Shown: positions 44,692-53,244, counted from the stretch's first letter. The stretch is 61,724 nucleotides of DNA from Acetobacterium tundrae (GCF_008086615.1 NZ_RXYB01000021.1:1-61724); one strand, 5' to 3'. The notes: generated from the sequence alone by a model not told the origin. Numbers and translations are program-made.

Positions 44692-44724
44692 TTAAGGTGA
44701 ACACCAGACGGGTGTTCACCTTAA
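44692..44724 (+). other. Perfect inverted repeat inside the methyltransferase operon
   Basis: TTAAGGTGAACACC / GGTGTTCACCTTAA, 14-bp stem, five-base loop, extended by CACGCGC/ACGTG with a bulge. No T-run, so not a classical terminator. It sits in the 207-base gap between the methyltransferase and the CobW-type gene, possibly an mRNA processing or stability element or an operator. Confidence 0.5.
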
Positions 44725-44804
44725 CGTGTATTTGGGATTATTCAGCAAATCAGACAGATTCAAGATCATTTTAAATAATAGCAAATAGATTAGGAAGTGA
44801 AACG

Positions 44805-45758
44805 ATGACGATACAAATTGATATTTTTTCCGGCTTTTTTGGTGCTGGGAAGACAACCTTAATTAAAAAGCTGATTGACGAAAAAGTGTACTCGAAAAAA
44901 GTGACGATTATCGAAAACGAATTTGGCGATATTCCCATTGATGGAGAATTTCTAAAAAAATTCAATATTGAAATAAAAGAAATAAAAGCAGGCTGCATTT
45001 GCTGCTCAACCGCGAATGATTTTAACGATACGTTGATAGAAATTATTGATGCAAAAGAAACAGAACGCATTATCATCGAACCTTCCGGGGTTGGAAAACT
45101 TTCGGAAATCGTTAAAATTGTAAAGAAAGTCGAAGCAGAAAATGATGTGCGCCTGAATATGATTATTTCAGCCGTCGACGTGACGATGTATGAGGAATTC
45201 AGTAATTTATTCAGTGAGTTTTATGAAGACCAGGTTATCCATGCGAGTACGGTCGTATTAAGTCGCACCCAAAGCGTTAACACTGAAGAACTGGAAGTGG
45301 TTGTTTCGAAAATAAGAGAACTCAACGAAAAAGCTCAAATCATCACAACACCCTGGGATGATCTAAGCGGGATTGAATTGGTTGAACTGTCGGAAGCGGA
45401 TGTAAAACAGGAAGCATTAAAAGAAGTGTTCACTGAAACAACAACGGATGAAGTTGAATACGATCCGGAACTTCCCCATGATCATGACCATGATGAGTTT
45501 ACAAGCTGGGGCATTGAAACACCAAAAGTTTATCCTTTAGATGAATTGACAAGCATCTTTCAGGGGCTGAAAAACGAAGAAAAATATGGGAAAGTGGTGC
45601 GCTCAAAAGGAAAAGTTCAGGTGGATAGTGATCATTGGATTGAGTTTGATTTTGTCCCCAGACAATTTGAAATAAGAGCATCGGAACCGGATCACACTGG
45701 CCGAATAACGGTAATAGGCCATGATCTAAACAAAGAGAACCTGATTAATATTTTTTAA
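44805..45758 (+). CDS. CobW/HypB/UreG-family GTPase (metallochaperone)
   Basis: 317 residues. Walker A SGFFGAGKTTLI (~9-20), metal motif GCICCS (63-68), EPSGVGKL (~95), and a histidine-rich stretch HDHDHDE near residue 226, then a C-terminal CobW_C-like domain (KVVRSKGKVQ). Such proteins insert zinc or cobalt into client enzymes. In this operon the natural clients are the zinc-dependent UroD-type methyltransferases or the corrinoid protein. One base separates it from the next gene. Confidence 0.87.
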   Translation: MTIQIDIFSGFFGAGKTTLIKKLIDEKVYSKKVTIIENEFGDIPIDGEFLKKFNIEIKEIKAGCICCSTANDFNDTLIEIIDAKETERIIIEPSGVGKLSEIVKIVKKVEAENDVRLNMIISAVDVTMYEEFSNLFSEFYEDQVIHASTVVLSRTQSVNTEELEVVVSKIRELNEKAQIITTPWDDLSGIELVELSEADVKQEALKEVFTETTTDEVEYDPELPHDHDHDEFTSWGIETPKVYPLDELTSIFQGLKNEEKYGKVVRSKGKVQVDSDHWIEFDFVPRQFEIRASEPDHTGRITVIGHDLNKENLINIF

Positions 45759-45759
45759 G

Positions 45760-46425
45760 ATGAAGATAAAAGTAATCGCATGTGAGGTAATGAAAGAAGA
45801 AATTCAGGCTATCGAACGATTAGATGACCTGGATTTCGAGTTCGTTTCCATGGATTTTCATCTTTATCCGAAAAAGTTGAAAACTGAATTACAAAGAATT
45901 ATTGATCAGTCCCAGGGCTATGACAAAATTATTTTAGCCTTTGGTTTATGCGGCGGGGCAGCGAATGGCTTAAAGGCAACAAACTGCGAGCTGGTCATAC
46001 CCAGAGTCCATGATTGTATATCGATATTTTTATGCCCGAAAAATGGTTGCGTCTGTGATTTCAAAAAAGAAATTGGCACGTTTTATCTCAGCAATGGATG
46101 GATGATTACCGAGAAATCAATTTTATCCGATTATCAGCGCATTTTACAAAAGTTTGGGCCCCAGAAAGCCAATAAAATATTAAATAGAATGTATGACGGT
46201 TATAAAAAAATTCTGTTTATTGAAACCGGCGGGGTCCGTCAGGATGAGGTTATCCGCCAGTCAAAAGAAATTGCTGAATTATTTAAAGCGGAGTATGAAA
46301 CCATCCAGGGGCAATCTGCTTTTATTGAAAAAATTATCAGCGGACCCTGGGATGAAGAAAATTTTATTACGGTAGCTTCCCAGGGGATTATAACAGAAGA
46401 GGATTTTGGGATTAATGCAAAATAA
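45760..46425 (+). CDS. DUF1638 domain protein
   Basis: 221 residues. DUF1638 pattern: IKVIACEVMKEEI, ILAFGLCGGAANGLKATNCELVIPRVHDCI (about 60-90; key GLCG and RVHDC), and FIETGGVRQDEVIRQSKEIAELF (~149). The family is found beside corrinoid methyltransferase genes; its biochemical role is not established. Multiple Cys/His (GLCGG, HDC, CPKNGCVC) suggest metal binding. Confidence 0.82.
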   Translation: MKIKVIACEVMKEEIQAIERLDDLDFEFVSMDFHLYPKKLKTELQRIIDQSQGYDKIILAFGLCGGAANGLKATNCELVIPRVHDCISIFLCPKNGCVCDFKKEIGTFYLSNGWMITEKSILSDYQRILQKFGPQKANKILNRMYDGYKKILFIETGGVRQDEVIRQSKEIAELFKAEYETIQGQSAFIEKIISGPWDEENFITVASQGIITEEDFGINAK

Positions 46426-46456
46426 TTTCAATAAGGAAAGAAAGAGGAATTAAATA

Positions 46457-47479
46457 ATGAACGATTTAACACCAAAAGAACGGATATTTCGTTCTTTAAA
46501 AAAGCAAACAGTGGATAGGGCGCCGGTTATTTGCCCGGGAGGAATGATGAACTCCGCGATTGTTGAAGTCATGAATAAAACCGGACACACTTTGCCTGAG
46601 GGCCATCATGACAGCAAAATAATGGCTGCGCTGGCAAATGATGTCCATCTAAACACCGGTTTTGAGAATTTCGGCATACCGTTTTGTATGACTGTCGAGG
46701 CAGAGGTGTTGGGGAGCGAAATAAATTACGGAACTCTTTCCTGCGAACCCAAGATACAAAGGGAAGTATTTTCCTCTGTAACAGACGTTGTCTATAAAGA
46801 ATCAGGGGCAATGGAAAAGAACGCAAGAGTCAATGCAATTATTGAGGCGACTTATGCATTATCAAAAAGATATCCGGATGTTCCGGTCTTTGGAAGTGTT
46901 ACCGGTCCGCTTAGTACCTCGGCATCGCTGGTTGATCCCATTCCCTTTTTGAAAGAGCTGAGAAAAAACCGGGATGGAGCTCACCGCGTCATTGATTATG
47001 TCAGCGATCAGATTATCGAATATGCAAAATTGATGATCGAAAATGGCGCAAGTGTCATTACGATTGCCGATCCGACTGCAACTGGAGAAATATTAGGACC
47101 AACGATGTTTGGCGAATATGCAGTTAAATATTTGAATAAAATTATCGATGCAATCCATGAAACGAATACACCCGTTGTCGTACATATCTGTGGAAAAATG
47201 AATGCGGTAAAAAAATTTGTTCCGCAAATCAAATCCGATGCAATCAGCACCGATTCATCGATTAGCTTGAAAAAGCTGAAAGAAGAATATAGCCAACTGA
47301 CCACAATGGGTAATCTTAGCACCTACCTGTTAGAATTTGGCGAAGCAGAAAAAATTTCAATACTGACAGAAAAGTTGAAAAATGATGGCATCGATATAAT
47401 TTCGCCGGCCTGTGGCCTAAGTACCTCTACGCCATTAAGAAACATCAATGCAATGACAAATAGGGTAAAGGAGTCTTAA
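46457..47479 (+). CDS. UroD-family MtaA/CmuA-like methylcobamide methyltransferase
   Basis: 340 residues. Start DLTPKERIFRSLKKQTVDRAP is typical of MtaA-like proteins; VFGSVTGPLST (~144), VVHICGKMN with His243 and Cys245, and SPACGLSTSTP with Cys319 give the zinc-binding His-x-Cys...Cys set. Family members transfer methyl from methylcobamide to a thiol (coenzyme M in archaea). Bacteria of this kind are not expected to have CoM, so homocysteine or another thiol is likely. Stop overlaps the activase start by one base. Confidence 0.88.
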   Translation: MNDLTPKERIFRSLKKQTVDRAPVICPGGMMNSAIVEVMNKTGHTLPEGHHDSKIMAALANDVHLNTGFENFGIPFCMTVEAEVLGSEINYGTLSCEPKIQREVFSSVTDVVYKESGAMEKNARVNAIIEATYALSKRYPDVPVFGSVTGPLSTSASLVDPIPFLKELRKNRDGAHRVIDYVSDQIIEYAKLMIENGASVITIADPTATGEILGPTMFGEYAVKYLNKIIDAIHETNTPVVVHICGKMNAVKKFVPQIKSDAISTDSSISLKKLKEEYSQLTTMGNLSTYLLEFGEAEKISILTEKLKNDGIDIISPACGLSTSTPLRNINAMTNRVKES

Positions 47480-49173
47480 TGATGGTAAAAGTAAATTTTG
47501 TGGCAGAAAACAAGAGTGTTTTGGTTGCCAAAGGCACAACAATTTTAGAAGCTGCCAAAAAGCTGGAAATTGTTATCGAATCACCATGCAATGCTGAAGG
47601 TGTCTGTGGTAAATGTAAGGTGCAGGTTTCAAAAGACAGTCTAAAGAACATCGAGCAATATGGAAAACATCAGTTATCAGATCAGGAAAAGTCCCAAGGA
47701 TTTGTTCTGTCATGTCAAACGAAAGTGATTGGAAATGTCAATGTTGAAGCGGTTTCCAAGCATCAGAACAAGACGCTGCAAATACTAAATCACGGTCAAA
47801 GCTTCGATATCGAGGTTGATAGCCTGATCAAAAAAGAGTACGACGGAAACGGAAAAACGATTATTTATGCCGGAGATCAGATTATCGGTGAGGAAGAAGG
47901 CGATACGTCATTACTTAATTTTGGTGTCGTGGTAGATATTGGCACAACAACTTTAGTAGCAACGATCGTTAATATTAATACCGGAGAAGAACTATATTCG
48001 GTTTCGGCATTAAACCCCCAGAGCTTGTATGCCCAGGATGTTTTATCCAGAATAAAGTATGCATCAAGTGAAGAAGGATTGGACACCATGTATTTTGGGA
48101 TAACCAAAGAAGTCAATAATTTGATCGAAAAAGCGGCAAAACATACGGGAATTGATAGCAGCCATATATATGAAGTGATTTACAGTGGAAACACCTGTAT
48201 GATTCACCTGGCGGCTAAAGTGAATCCCTATTCATTAGGCAAATATCCATATACGCCATTATTAAGGGGCGGAAGCAGTCTGAGTTATGCTGAGCATTTA
48301 TTAAACATTTCAGAAAGCGGAGCAATTTATTTGCCGCCGATTATTTCAGCATTCGTTGGTCCGGATATCACATCGGGGATTTTGGCGACCCGGCTTCAAG
48401 ATCGAAAAGGGGTTACCCTGTTTGTTGATATCGGAACAAATGGAGAAATGGTTTTGGCCAGTGACGGGCTTTTAACCGCCACGTCCACTGCGGCCGGACC
48501 GGCTTTTGAAGGCATGAATATTACCTATGGGATGAGAGCCGAAAAAGGAGCCATTGAGTATTTTAATATTGAAGAAGATGGAACGATTGAAGTAAAAACC
48601 ATCGAAGACGGGAAACCGGTCGGAATCTGCGGAAGCGGTCTGATCGATATTGTGGGAGAGCTTGTTGCCAATAAAGTAATTGATAAAAGAGGAAGATTTT
48701 CAGCACCGGAAAACAGCGATTTAAAACAGGGACTCGGCGCACGAATCGTGAAAATCGATGGAAAAAATGCTTTTACAGTAGCAAAAGGTATTTTTCTTAC
48801 CCAGAAGGATATCAGACAGGTTCAACTGGCAAAAGGTGCCGTAAGAGCCGGGATTGAATTTTTAATGAATACTAAAAACATTAAAGCCGAGGATGTCGAT
48901 AAAATACAAATTGCCGGATCATTCGGCTTCCATTTGAGAGCGGAAAGTCTGATCAATATCGGATTATTGCCAAAAGAATTTGAAGGCAAGATTGATTTTG
49001 TCGGCAACACCTCGAAATCAGGCGGCCATGCATTTCTGTTGAACCAAAAATACCGCGATGAAATGGAAGAATTGGTTAAGCAAATTGAAGTTGTTGAATT
49101 GTCAAACGGCGAGAATTTTGACCGGATATTCGTTGATTGTTTATCTTTTGATAAACAGAAAAAAATCGCATAA
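47479..49173 (+). CDS. Corrinoid activation protein (RACo/ASKHA type, DUF4445)
   Basis: 564 residues. N-terminal [2Fe-2S] ferredoxin domain with CNAEGVCGKC (~37-46) and a fourth Cys at ~79 (LSCQTK), a linker, then an ASKHA ATPase domain (VVDIGTTTLVATIVN ~152, FVDIGTNGEMVLA ~315, ICGSGLIDIVGE ~383). ATP-dependent reductive reactivation of Co(II) corrinoid to Co(I). Its presence confirms that the operon carries a working methyltransferase cycle. SD AAAGGAG within the previous gene. Confidence 0.92.
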   Translation: MMVKVNFVAENKSVLVAKGTTILEAAKKLEIVIESPCNAEGVCGKCKVQVSKDSLKNIEQYGKHQLSDQEKSQGFVLSCQTKVIGNVNVEAVSKHQNKTLQILNHGQSFDIEVDSLIKKEYDGNGKTIIYAGDQIIGEEEGDTSLLNFGVVVDIGTTTLVATIVNINTGEELYSVSALNPQSLYAQDVLSRIKYASSEEGLDTMYFGITKEVNNLIEKAAKHTGIDSSHIYEVIYSGNTCMIHLAAKVNPYSLGKYPYTPLLRGGSSLSYAEHLLNISESGAIYLPPIISAFVGPDITSGILATRLQDRKGVTLFVDIGTNGEMVLASDGLLTATSTAAGPAFEGMNITYGMRAEKGAIEYFNIEEDGTIEVKTIEDGKPVGICGSGLIDIVGELVANKVIDKRGRFSAPENSDLKQGLGARIVKIDGKNAFTVAKGIFLTQKDIRQVQLAKGAVRAGIEFLMNTKNIKAEDVDKIQIAGSFGFHLRAESLINIGLLPKEFEGKIDFVGNTSKSGGHAFLLNQKYRDEMEELVKQIEVVELSNGENFDRIFVDCLSFDKQKKIA

Positions 49174-49190
49174 TAAAATCAAAAAAAATA

Positions 49191-49248
49191 TTGACAAGCA
49201 AAGAAAAGTGATGTATATTAATCATATAAAACATATAGGATATATATG
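49191..49248 (+). promoter_or_regulatory. Promoter and CATATA-type operator of the metY-metA operon
   Basis: TTGACA (49191-49196), 17-base spacer, TATATT (49214-49219). Directly downstream come CATATA (49223), CATATAGG (49232) and TATATATGAAAT (49241), variants of the octamer seen at the other promoters of this region. Confidence 0.65.
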
Positions 49249-49275
49249 AAATACAATTTTAGGAGGCAAAGCAAT

Positions 49276-49368
49276 ATGGAAAAAAGTCGATTATGCACTG
49301 CAAAAGAGAGAACTATATGCATGTGTTGCAAAATAAGTGGTTGCTTATTTTCTTGTGAAATAAACTGA
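49276..49368 (+). CDS. Cysteine-rich 30-residue leader peptide
   Basis: ATG at 49276 lies nine bases after a perfect AGGAGG and opens a 30-codon frame with six Cys (positions 7, 15, 17, 18, 23, 27), including CMCC and CLFSC. It lies between a strong promoter and metY, in an operon for sulfur amino acids. The 3' half overlaps a perfect hairpin AAAATAAG/CTTATTTT (49330-49351). Best read as a cysteine-sensing attenuation leader; a small metal-binding protein is the alternative. Too short for homology-based naming. Confidence 0.65.
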   Translation: MEKSRLCTAKERTICMCCKISGCLFSCEIN

Positions 49369-49370
49369 AA

Positions 49371-49513
49371 TATTGCATTTGCTATTCATAAGAAAATCAT
49401 TTGCAATAAATTAAGCATTTAAATGATGAGCAAAAATTCTAAGTGGGTTAAACTTTAAATAGTGATCCGGGTTCAAAAGGGGAGTTAAACAACAGTTGTG
49501 AAATAGCAAATGA
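49371..49513 (+). promoter_or_regulatory. Leader RNA with alternative pairings before metY
   Basis: After the leader peptide, TATTGCA (49371-49377) can pair with TGCAATA (49402-49408), or CATTTGCTATT (49376-49386) with AATAGCAAATG (49503-49513), which abuts a GAGAGGGG site. The two left arms overlap by two bases, so the pairings compete. The rest of the 466-base leader holds the segments ATTTAAATGA (49417) and AACTTTAAATAG (49451), which recur before metA. Confidence 0.5.
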
Positions 49514-49639
49514 GAGGGGTATTCATTATTGAGTAAAAAATCAAAAGACGGTTTTTTAAAAAAGGTTTTCAATAAAAATAAGAACAAAGAAAATACAGAA
49601 AACAAAAAAAATACAGAAAGAAATGAGAGGTCAATTAAT

Positions 49640-50926
49640 ATGAGCGAAAGAAAACTAGGATTCGATACACTACAGGTACATGCAGGACAAGCGCCAGATC
49701 CGGCAACAGGAGCTAGAGCAGTTCCTATTTATCAGACAACATCCTATGTATTTAAAGATACCGCAGAAGCCGAAGGTCGTTTTGCCTTAACCAATCCAGG
49801 AAATATTTATTCCCGATTAACCAATCCAACTACGGATGCGTTTGAACAGAGAGTAGCTGCTCTTGAAGGTGGATCAGCAGGTCTGGCCACAGCTTCAGGC
49901 GCAGCAGCAATCACCTATGCGATTGAAAATATTGCCAGCGCTGGTGATGAAATCGTAGCTGCAAGTACATTGTATGGCGGAACCTATCATTTATTTGCCG
50001 ACACCTTGCCTAAATTTGGTATCAAAACAATTTTTGTTGATCCGGAAGATCCTGAAAATTTCAGAAAAGCCATCACTGATAAAACAAAAGCAATTTTTTA
50101 TGAAACACTTGGTAATCCAGCTAACAATGTCATTGACTTTGATGCAGTTGGAAAAATTGCTGCTGAAAACAAAATACCAGTAATTGTTGATAATACGTTT
50201 GCTACTCCCTATTTATTCAGACCTTTGGAACATGGGGCAAATGTTGTTGTTCATTCAGCAACCAAATTCATTGGTGGTCATGGGGCAGCCATTGGCGGCA
50301 TTATCGTAGATGGTGGTAATTTTGATTGGAAAAGTGGAAAATTTCCAGATTTCACGACTCCAGATCAAAGCTATAATGGCATAACCTATGCTGATTTAGG
50401 TGCGGTTGCCTATGCTGTAAAAATTAGAGCGCAACTTCTCCGCGATACGGGAGCAACGTTGGCTCCGCTTAACTCTTTCTTGTTTTTACTGGGATTAGAA
50501 TCACTGTCTCTTCGAGTTCAAAAACATGTCGCAAATACCCAAAAAGTTGTTGAATTCCTGGAAAACAGTCCAAAGGTTAAAACCGTTAATTATCCAGGCA
50601 CTAAGTCAAACAAATATTATGATTTGGCACAGAAATATTTACCACTTGGAGCTGGCTCGATTTTCACTTTCTCAATTAACGGAACGGTTGATCAGGCCAA
50701 GAAATTTATTGATAGTTTGGAAATATTTTCGCAATTAGCAAATGTGGCCGATGCAAAATCACTGGTTATCCATCCTTCATCAACAACACATCAGCAACTT
50801 ACTCCAGAAGAACAGGCAGCCGCAGGATTCGGACCTGACACTATTCGTTTATCAATTGGGGTAGAAGATGTCGATGATATAATTTATGATATCAAGCAAG
50901 CTTTAGACAAAGCAATCACAGATTAA
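49640..50926 (+). CDS. metY: O-acetylhomoserine sulfhydrylase / aminocarboxypropyltransferase
   Basis: 428 residues from ATG 49640 (site GAGAGG, nine bases upstream). Cys/Met metabolism PLP family, OAHS type: [52 protein letters not shown] lysine in [11 protein letters not shown] (~208), and the long [21 protein letters not shown] insertion that marks OAHS proteins. Makes homocysteine (from sulfide) or methionine (from methanethiol) using O-acetylhomoserine. A TTG at 49529 would add a Lys/Asn-rich 37-residue extension; considered less likely. Confidence 0.9.
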   Translation: MSERKLGFDTLQVHAGQAPDPATGARAVPIYQTTSYVFKDTAEAEGRFALTNPGNIYSRLTNPTTDAFEQRVAALEGGSAGLATASGAAAITYAIENIASAGDEIVAASTLYGGTYHLFADTLPKFGIKTIFVDPEDPENFRKAITDKTKAIFYETLGNPANNVIDFDAVGKIAAENKIPVIVDNTFATPYLFRPLEHGANVVVHSATKFIGGHGAAIGGIIVDGGNFDWKSGKFPDFTTPDQSYNGITYADLGAVAYAVKIRAQLLRDTGATLAPLNSFLFLLGLESLSLRVQKHVANTQKVVEFLENSPKVKTVNYPGTKSNKYYDLAQKYLPLGAGSIFTFSINGTVDQAKKFIDSLEIFSQLANVADAKSLVIHPSSTTHQQLTPEEQAAAGFGPDTIRLSIGVEDVDDIIYDIKQALDKAITD

Positions 50927-50931
50927 TAAAT

Positions 50932-51084
50932 ATTTAAATGAGGCTGCTTGAACTTTGAATAGAAGAACAGCAGACCGTTAATTTATGCGAAGGCAATGAG
51001 GCAAATGAGTACCTCCTGCTCATTTGCTAACTGTTCGGGAGTCATAGAGAAATTCGCATCGCGTGTTTCTTGTCGAGCGAGAGG
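50932..51084 (+). promoter_or_regulatory. metA leader with hairpin and recurring RNA segments
   Basis: Repeats the metY-leader segments in the same order: ATTTAAATGA (50932), AACTTTGAATAG (50951), GCAAATGAG (51001). The last forms a perfect hairpin with CTCATTTGC (51019-51027); its loop TACCTCCTG contains an anti-Shine-Dalgarno sequence that could pair with the GAGAGGT site of metA (51079). The frame upstream of metA is open for 31 codons with three Cys, but is not called as coding. Confidence 0.4.
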
Positions 51085-51091
51085 TGTTATG

Positions 51092-52054
51092 ATGCCAATA
51101 TGTGTTAAAGAAGGTCTTCCTGCAATTGAGGCACTTGCCAATGAAAATATTTTCATTATGTCAGAAAGTCGTGCCGAACATCAGGATATTCGTACTTTAA
51201 GAATCTTGATTGTTAATTTAATGCCCACCGTAATCGCAACCGAAACACAACTTTTAAGATTGTTAAGTAATACTTCACTGCAATTAAGTGTTGAATTTTT
51301 AAAAATATCAACACATATCCCTAAAAATTCAATTTTGGAACATTTACATCAATTTTATATGACTTTTGAAGAAATTAAAAACAAAAGTTATGATGGCATG
51401 ATTATAACCGGTGCGCCGATTGGACAATTAGAATTTGAAGAAGCTGATTGTTGGGATGAATTGTGCGAGGTAATGGAATGGGCAAAATATCATGTTAATT
51501 CTGCACTGTACTCATGCTGGAGCGCCTACGCCGCGTTGCATTATCATTTTGGATTGAATAAATGTAATCTTTCAAATAAATTATCCGGGATTTATGCTCA
51601 CACCGTGAATATGCGCAGACACCCCATTGTCAGAGGGTTTGACGATATATTCATGGCTCCGCATTCCCGGGATATCGCAATCAATAAAGAAGAACTGCTT
51701 AAGATATCGGAACTTGATATTTTAGCTGAATCAGAGAAAGCCGGAGTATATTTAATCGCAGACAAAAACAACAAGCAATTGTTTGTGACCGGGCATTGTG
51801 AATTTGACCGAGCGGCCCTGGAGTCAGAGTATATTCAGGATTGTTTAAAAGGACTGAATCCAAAATTCCCCGAGAATTTTCAAATAAAAGACAAATCGCC
51901 ATTTTCCAAACAAACCAGTTGGAACAGTCACGCATCATTATTATTTTCGAATTGGTTGAATTATTATGTATATCAGCAAACACCGTATCGTTTAAGTGAT
52001 ATCGGATATAAGAATAATATTGAAAAAATGGGTAAACTGTCTGTTGCAAAATAA
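51092..52054 (+). CDS. metAA: Homoserine O-acyltransferase (MetA type)
   Basis: 320 residues from ATG 51092 (MPICVKEGLPAIEAL fits the family N-terminus; GAGAGG seven bases upstream). Seen: LRILIVNLMPTVIATETQLLR (~38), GMIITGAPIGQLEFEEADCW (~107), catalytic Cys in YSCWSAYAALHYHFG (~142), His in VTGHCEFDRAALE (~235). In this clade the acyl donor is usually acetyl-CoA; the Glu/Gly switch residue was not resolved. Feeds the sulfhydrylase and cystathionine synthases around it. Confidence 0.92.
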   Translation: MPICVKEGLPAIEALANENIFIMSESRAEHQDIRTLRILIVNLMPTVIATETQLLRLLSNTSLQLSVEFLKISTHIPKNSILEHLHQFYMTFEEIKNKSYDGMIITGAPIGQLEFEEADCWDELCEVMEWAKYHVNSALYSCWSAYAALHYHFGLNKCNLSNKLSGIYAHTVNMRRHPIVRGFDDIFMAPHSRDIAINKEELLKISELDILAESEKAGVYLIADKNNKQLFVTGHCEFDRAALESEYIQDCLKGLNPKFPENFQIKDKSPFSKQTSWNSHASLLFSNWLNYYVYQQTPYRLSDIGYKNNIEKMGKLSVAK

Positions 52055-52090
52055 AGTTGGGACCAATTCATTTGAATGGTTCCAACTTTT
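52053..52090 (+). terminator. Hairpin with T-rich tail between metA and the UroD gene
   Basis: AAAGTTGG..ACCA.TTC pairs with GAATGGTTCCAACTTT (one wobble, one bulge), followed by TTTTAATTTTT. It overlaps the metA stop and may act as partial terminator or attenuator for the downstream gene. Confidence 0.6.
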
Positions 52091-52115
52091 AATTTTTAAG
52101 ATAGGAGATGATTTT

Positions 52116-53153
52116 TTGACACATAAAGAAATAATATTATCTGGAATTGCTTTAAAATCAACACCACGTTTGCCGCTGGTAATCTTATCCAGCGGCGTGT
52201 GGATATTTTACCGAAATGGCTTAACCTTGCAGGATACTTTTGAATGTCCGCCGGAAAAAATCGCCGAATGTATGATCAATAATAATAATGAAGCAAATTC
52301 CGATATCATTTGGATGGGTGCGGATTGTGGAAATTTGGCACTACGGGCTATTGGTGCAAAATGTACTTTTAATGCTTTGGGAGAGGCCTCGACAGTCGAT
52401 GAACCCCTGGTCTTAAAACCTTCGGATGTTGATAAATTAAAAATTGAAGATTTGGAAAATTCCTTGGAATTGGAGAATTTATTAAAGACAACGCAAATTG
52501 TTGCCGAAAGAGTTGGCAATGAATTTTTATTGGGAAATAGTCAGTGGGGCCCATTTACCCTGGCAGGACAGCTAATGGGAATGGAAAATTTAATGGTAAC
52601 CACCTTGAAAGACAAGCCGGGGATACAGCATGTGCTCGAGTTTACAGAACGCCTACTTTTAAAATACTGGAACTTATTTATTGATGCCGGGGTTGAATTG
52701 GTTAATCAGGCCGAGCCGATGTCTTCAGGGAATGTCATATCAGCAAAAATATTTAAAGAAACAGCTTTTCCTTGGATCAAATCTGCAAATAAAGCGATCA
52801 GTAAACGAACAAAAGCTAAAATGTTGCATATTTGTGGAAATACGACGAGAATATTGGATTTGATTCCGCTTACCGAGACCGATCTATTTTCGCTGGACTA
52901 TCAAGTCGATTTAAAAATTGCCAGAGAAAAGTTAAGCGGAAAGATTGCTTTCGGCGGGAATTTGAACCCAACAAGTATCATTCTTGAAGGAACGCCGGAA
53001 GACATTAAAATCGCCACGACAAAATGCATTTTCGAGGCAGGACATAAAGGGTATGTAGTCATGCCGGGCTGTGATATCCCGCCGAAAACTAAAATGGAAA
53101 ATGTTCAGGCCATGGTAGACACTGTCCATCATACCTTTATCGGATGTCGATAA
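52116..53153 (+). CDS. UroD-family methyltransferase embedded in the methionine cluster
   Basis: 345 residues from TTG 52116, eight bases after AGGAG. UroD/MtaA-like TIM barrel with LGNSQWGPFTLAGQLMG (~139), LHICGNTT (His238, Cys240) and MPGCDIPP (Cys319), the His-x-Cys...Cys zinc set. Sits between metA and transsulfuration genes, away from its corrinoid protein (42799-43464). Inferred role: methyl transfer to or from homocysteine, methanethiol or another thiol. It is the third such enzyme in 10 kb. Confidence 0.83.
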   Translation: MTHKEIILSGIALKSTPRLPLVILSSGVWIFYRNGLTLQDTFECPPEKIAECMINNNNEANSDIIWMGADCGNLALRAIGAKCTFNALGEASTVDEPLVLKPSDVDKLKIEDLENSLELENLLKTTQIVAERVGNEFLLGNSQWGPFTLAGQLMGMENLMVTTLKDKPGIQHVLEFTERLLLKYWNLFIDAGVELVNQAEPMSSGNVISAKIFKETAFPWIKSANKAISKRTKAKMLHICGNTTRILDLIPLTETDLFSLDYQVDLKIAREKLSGKIAFGGNLNPTSIILEGTPEDIKIATTKCIFEAGHKGYVVMPGCDIPPKTKMENVQAMVDTVHHTFIGCR

Positions 53154-53199
53154 AACCATTTTTGTTGTAACGGGGTGCGGAATCATGATTAAAAACAGA

Positions 53200-53244
53200 T
53201 TGACAATAATCATAGGACTTGCTATAATTAGTAAATCATATATG
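53200..53244 (+). promoter_or_regulatory. Promoter and CATATATG operator of mccB-mccA
   Basis: TTGACA (53200-53205), 17-base spacer, TATAAT (53223-53228): full consensus. CATATATG follows at 53237-53244, eight bases after the -10 box, then GTATGGTATG. Confidence 0.75.

Noticed and set aside
49529-49639. 37-residue Lys/Asn-rich extension of MetY from TTG
   Set aside because: ATG 49640 has a good ribosome site and matches the family N-terminus. The extension is low-complexity, though a second leader-like peptide here cannot be fully excluded.
50996-51091. 31-residue N-terminal extension of MetA containing three Cys
   Set aside because: MetA proteins start at MPI as in ATG 51092, which has its own ribosome site; the upstream frame runs through a perfect hairpin.
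49369-51091. S-box (SAM) riboswitch or T-box before metY or metA
   Set aside because: I looked for the S-box core segments and the T-box GGGTGGNACCGCG motif and found neither.
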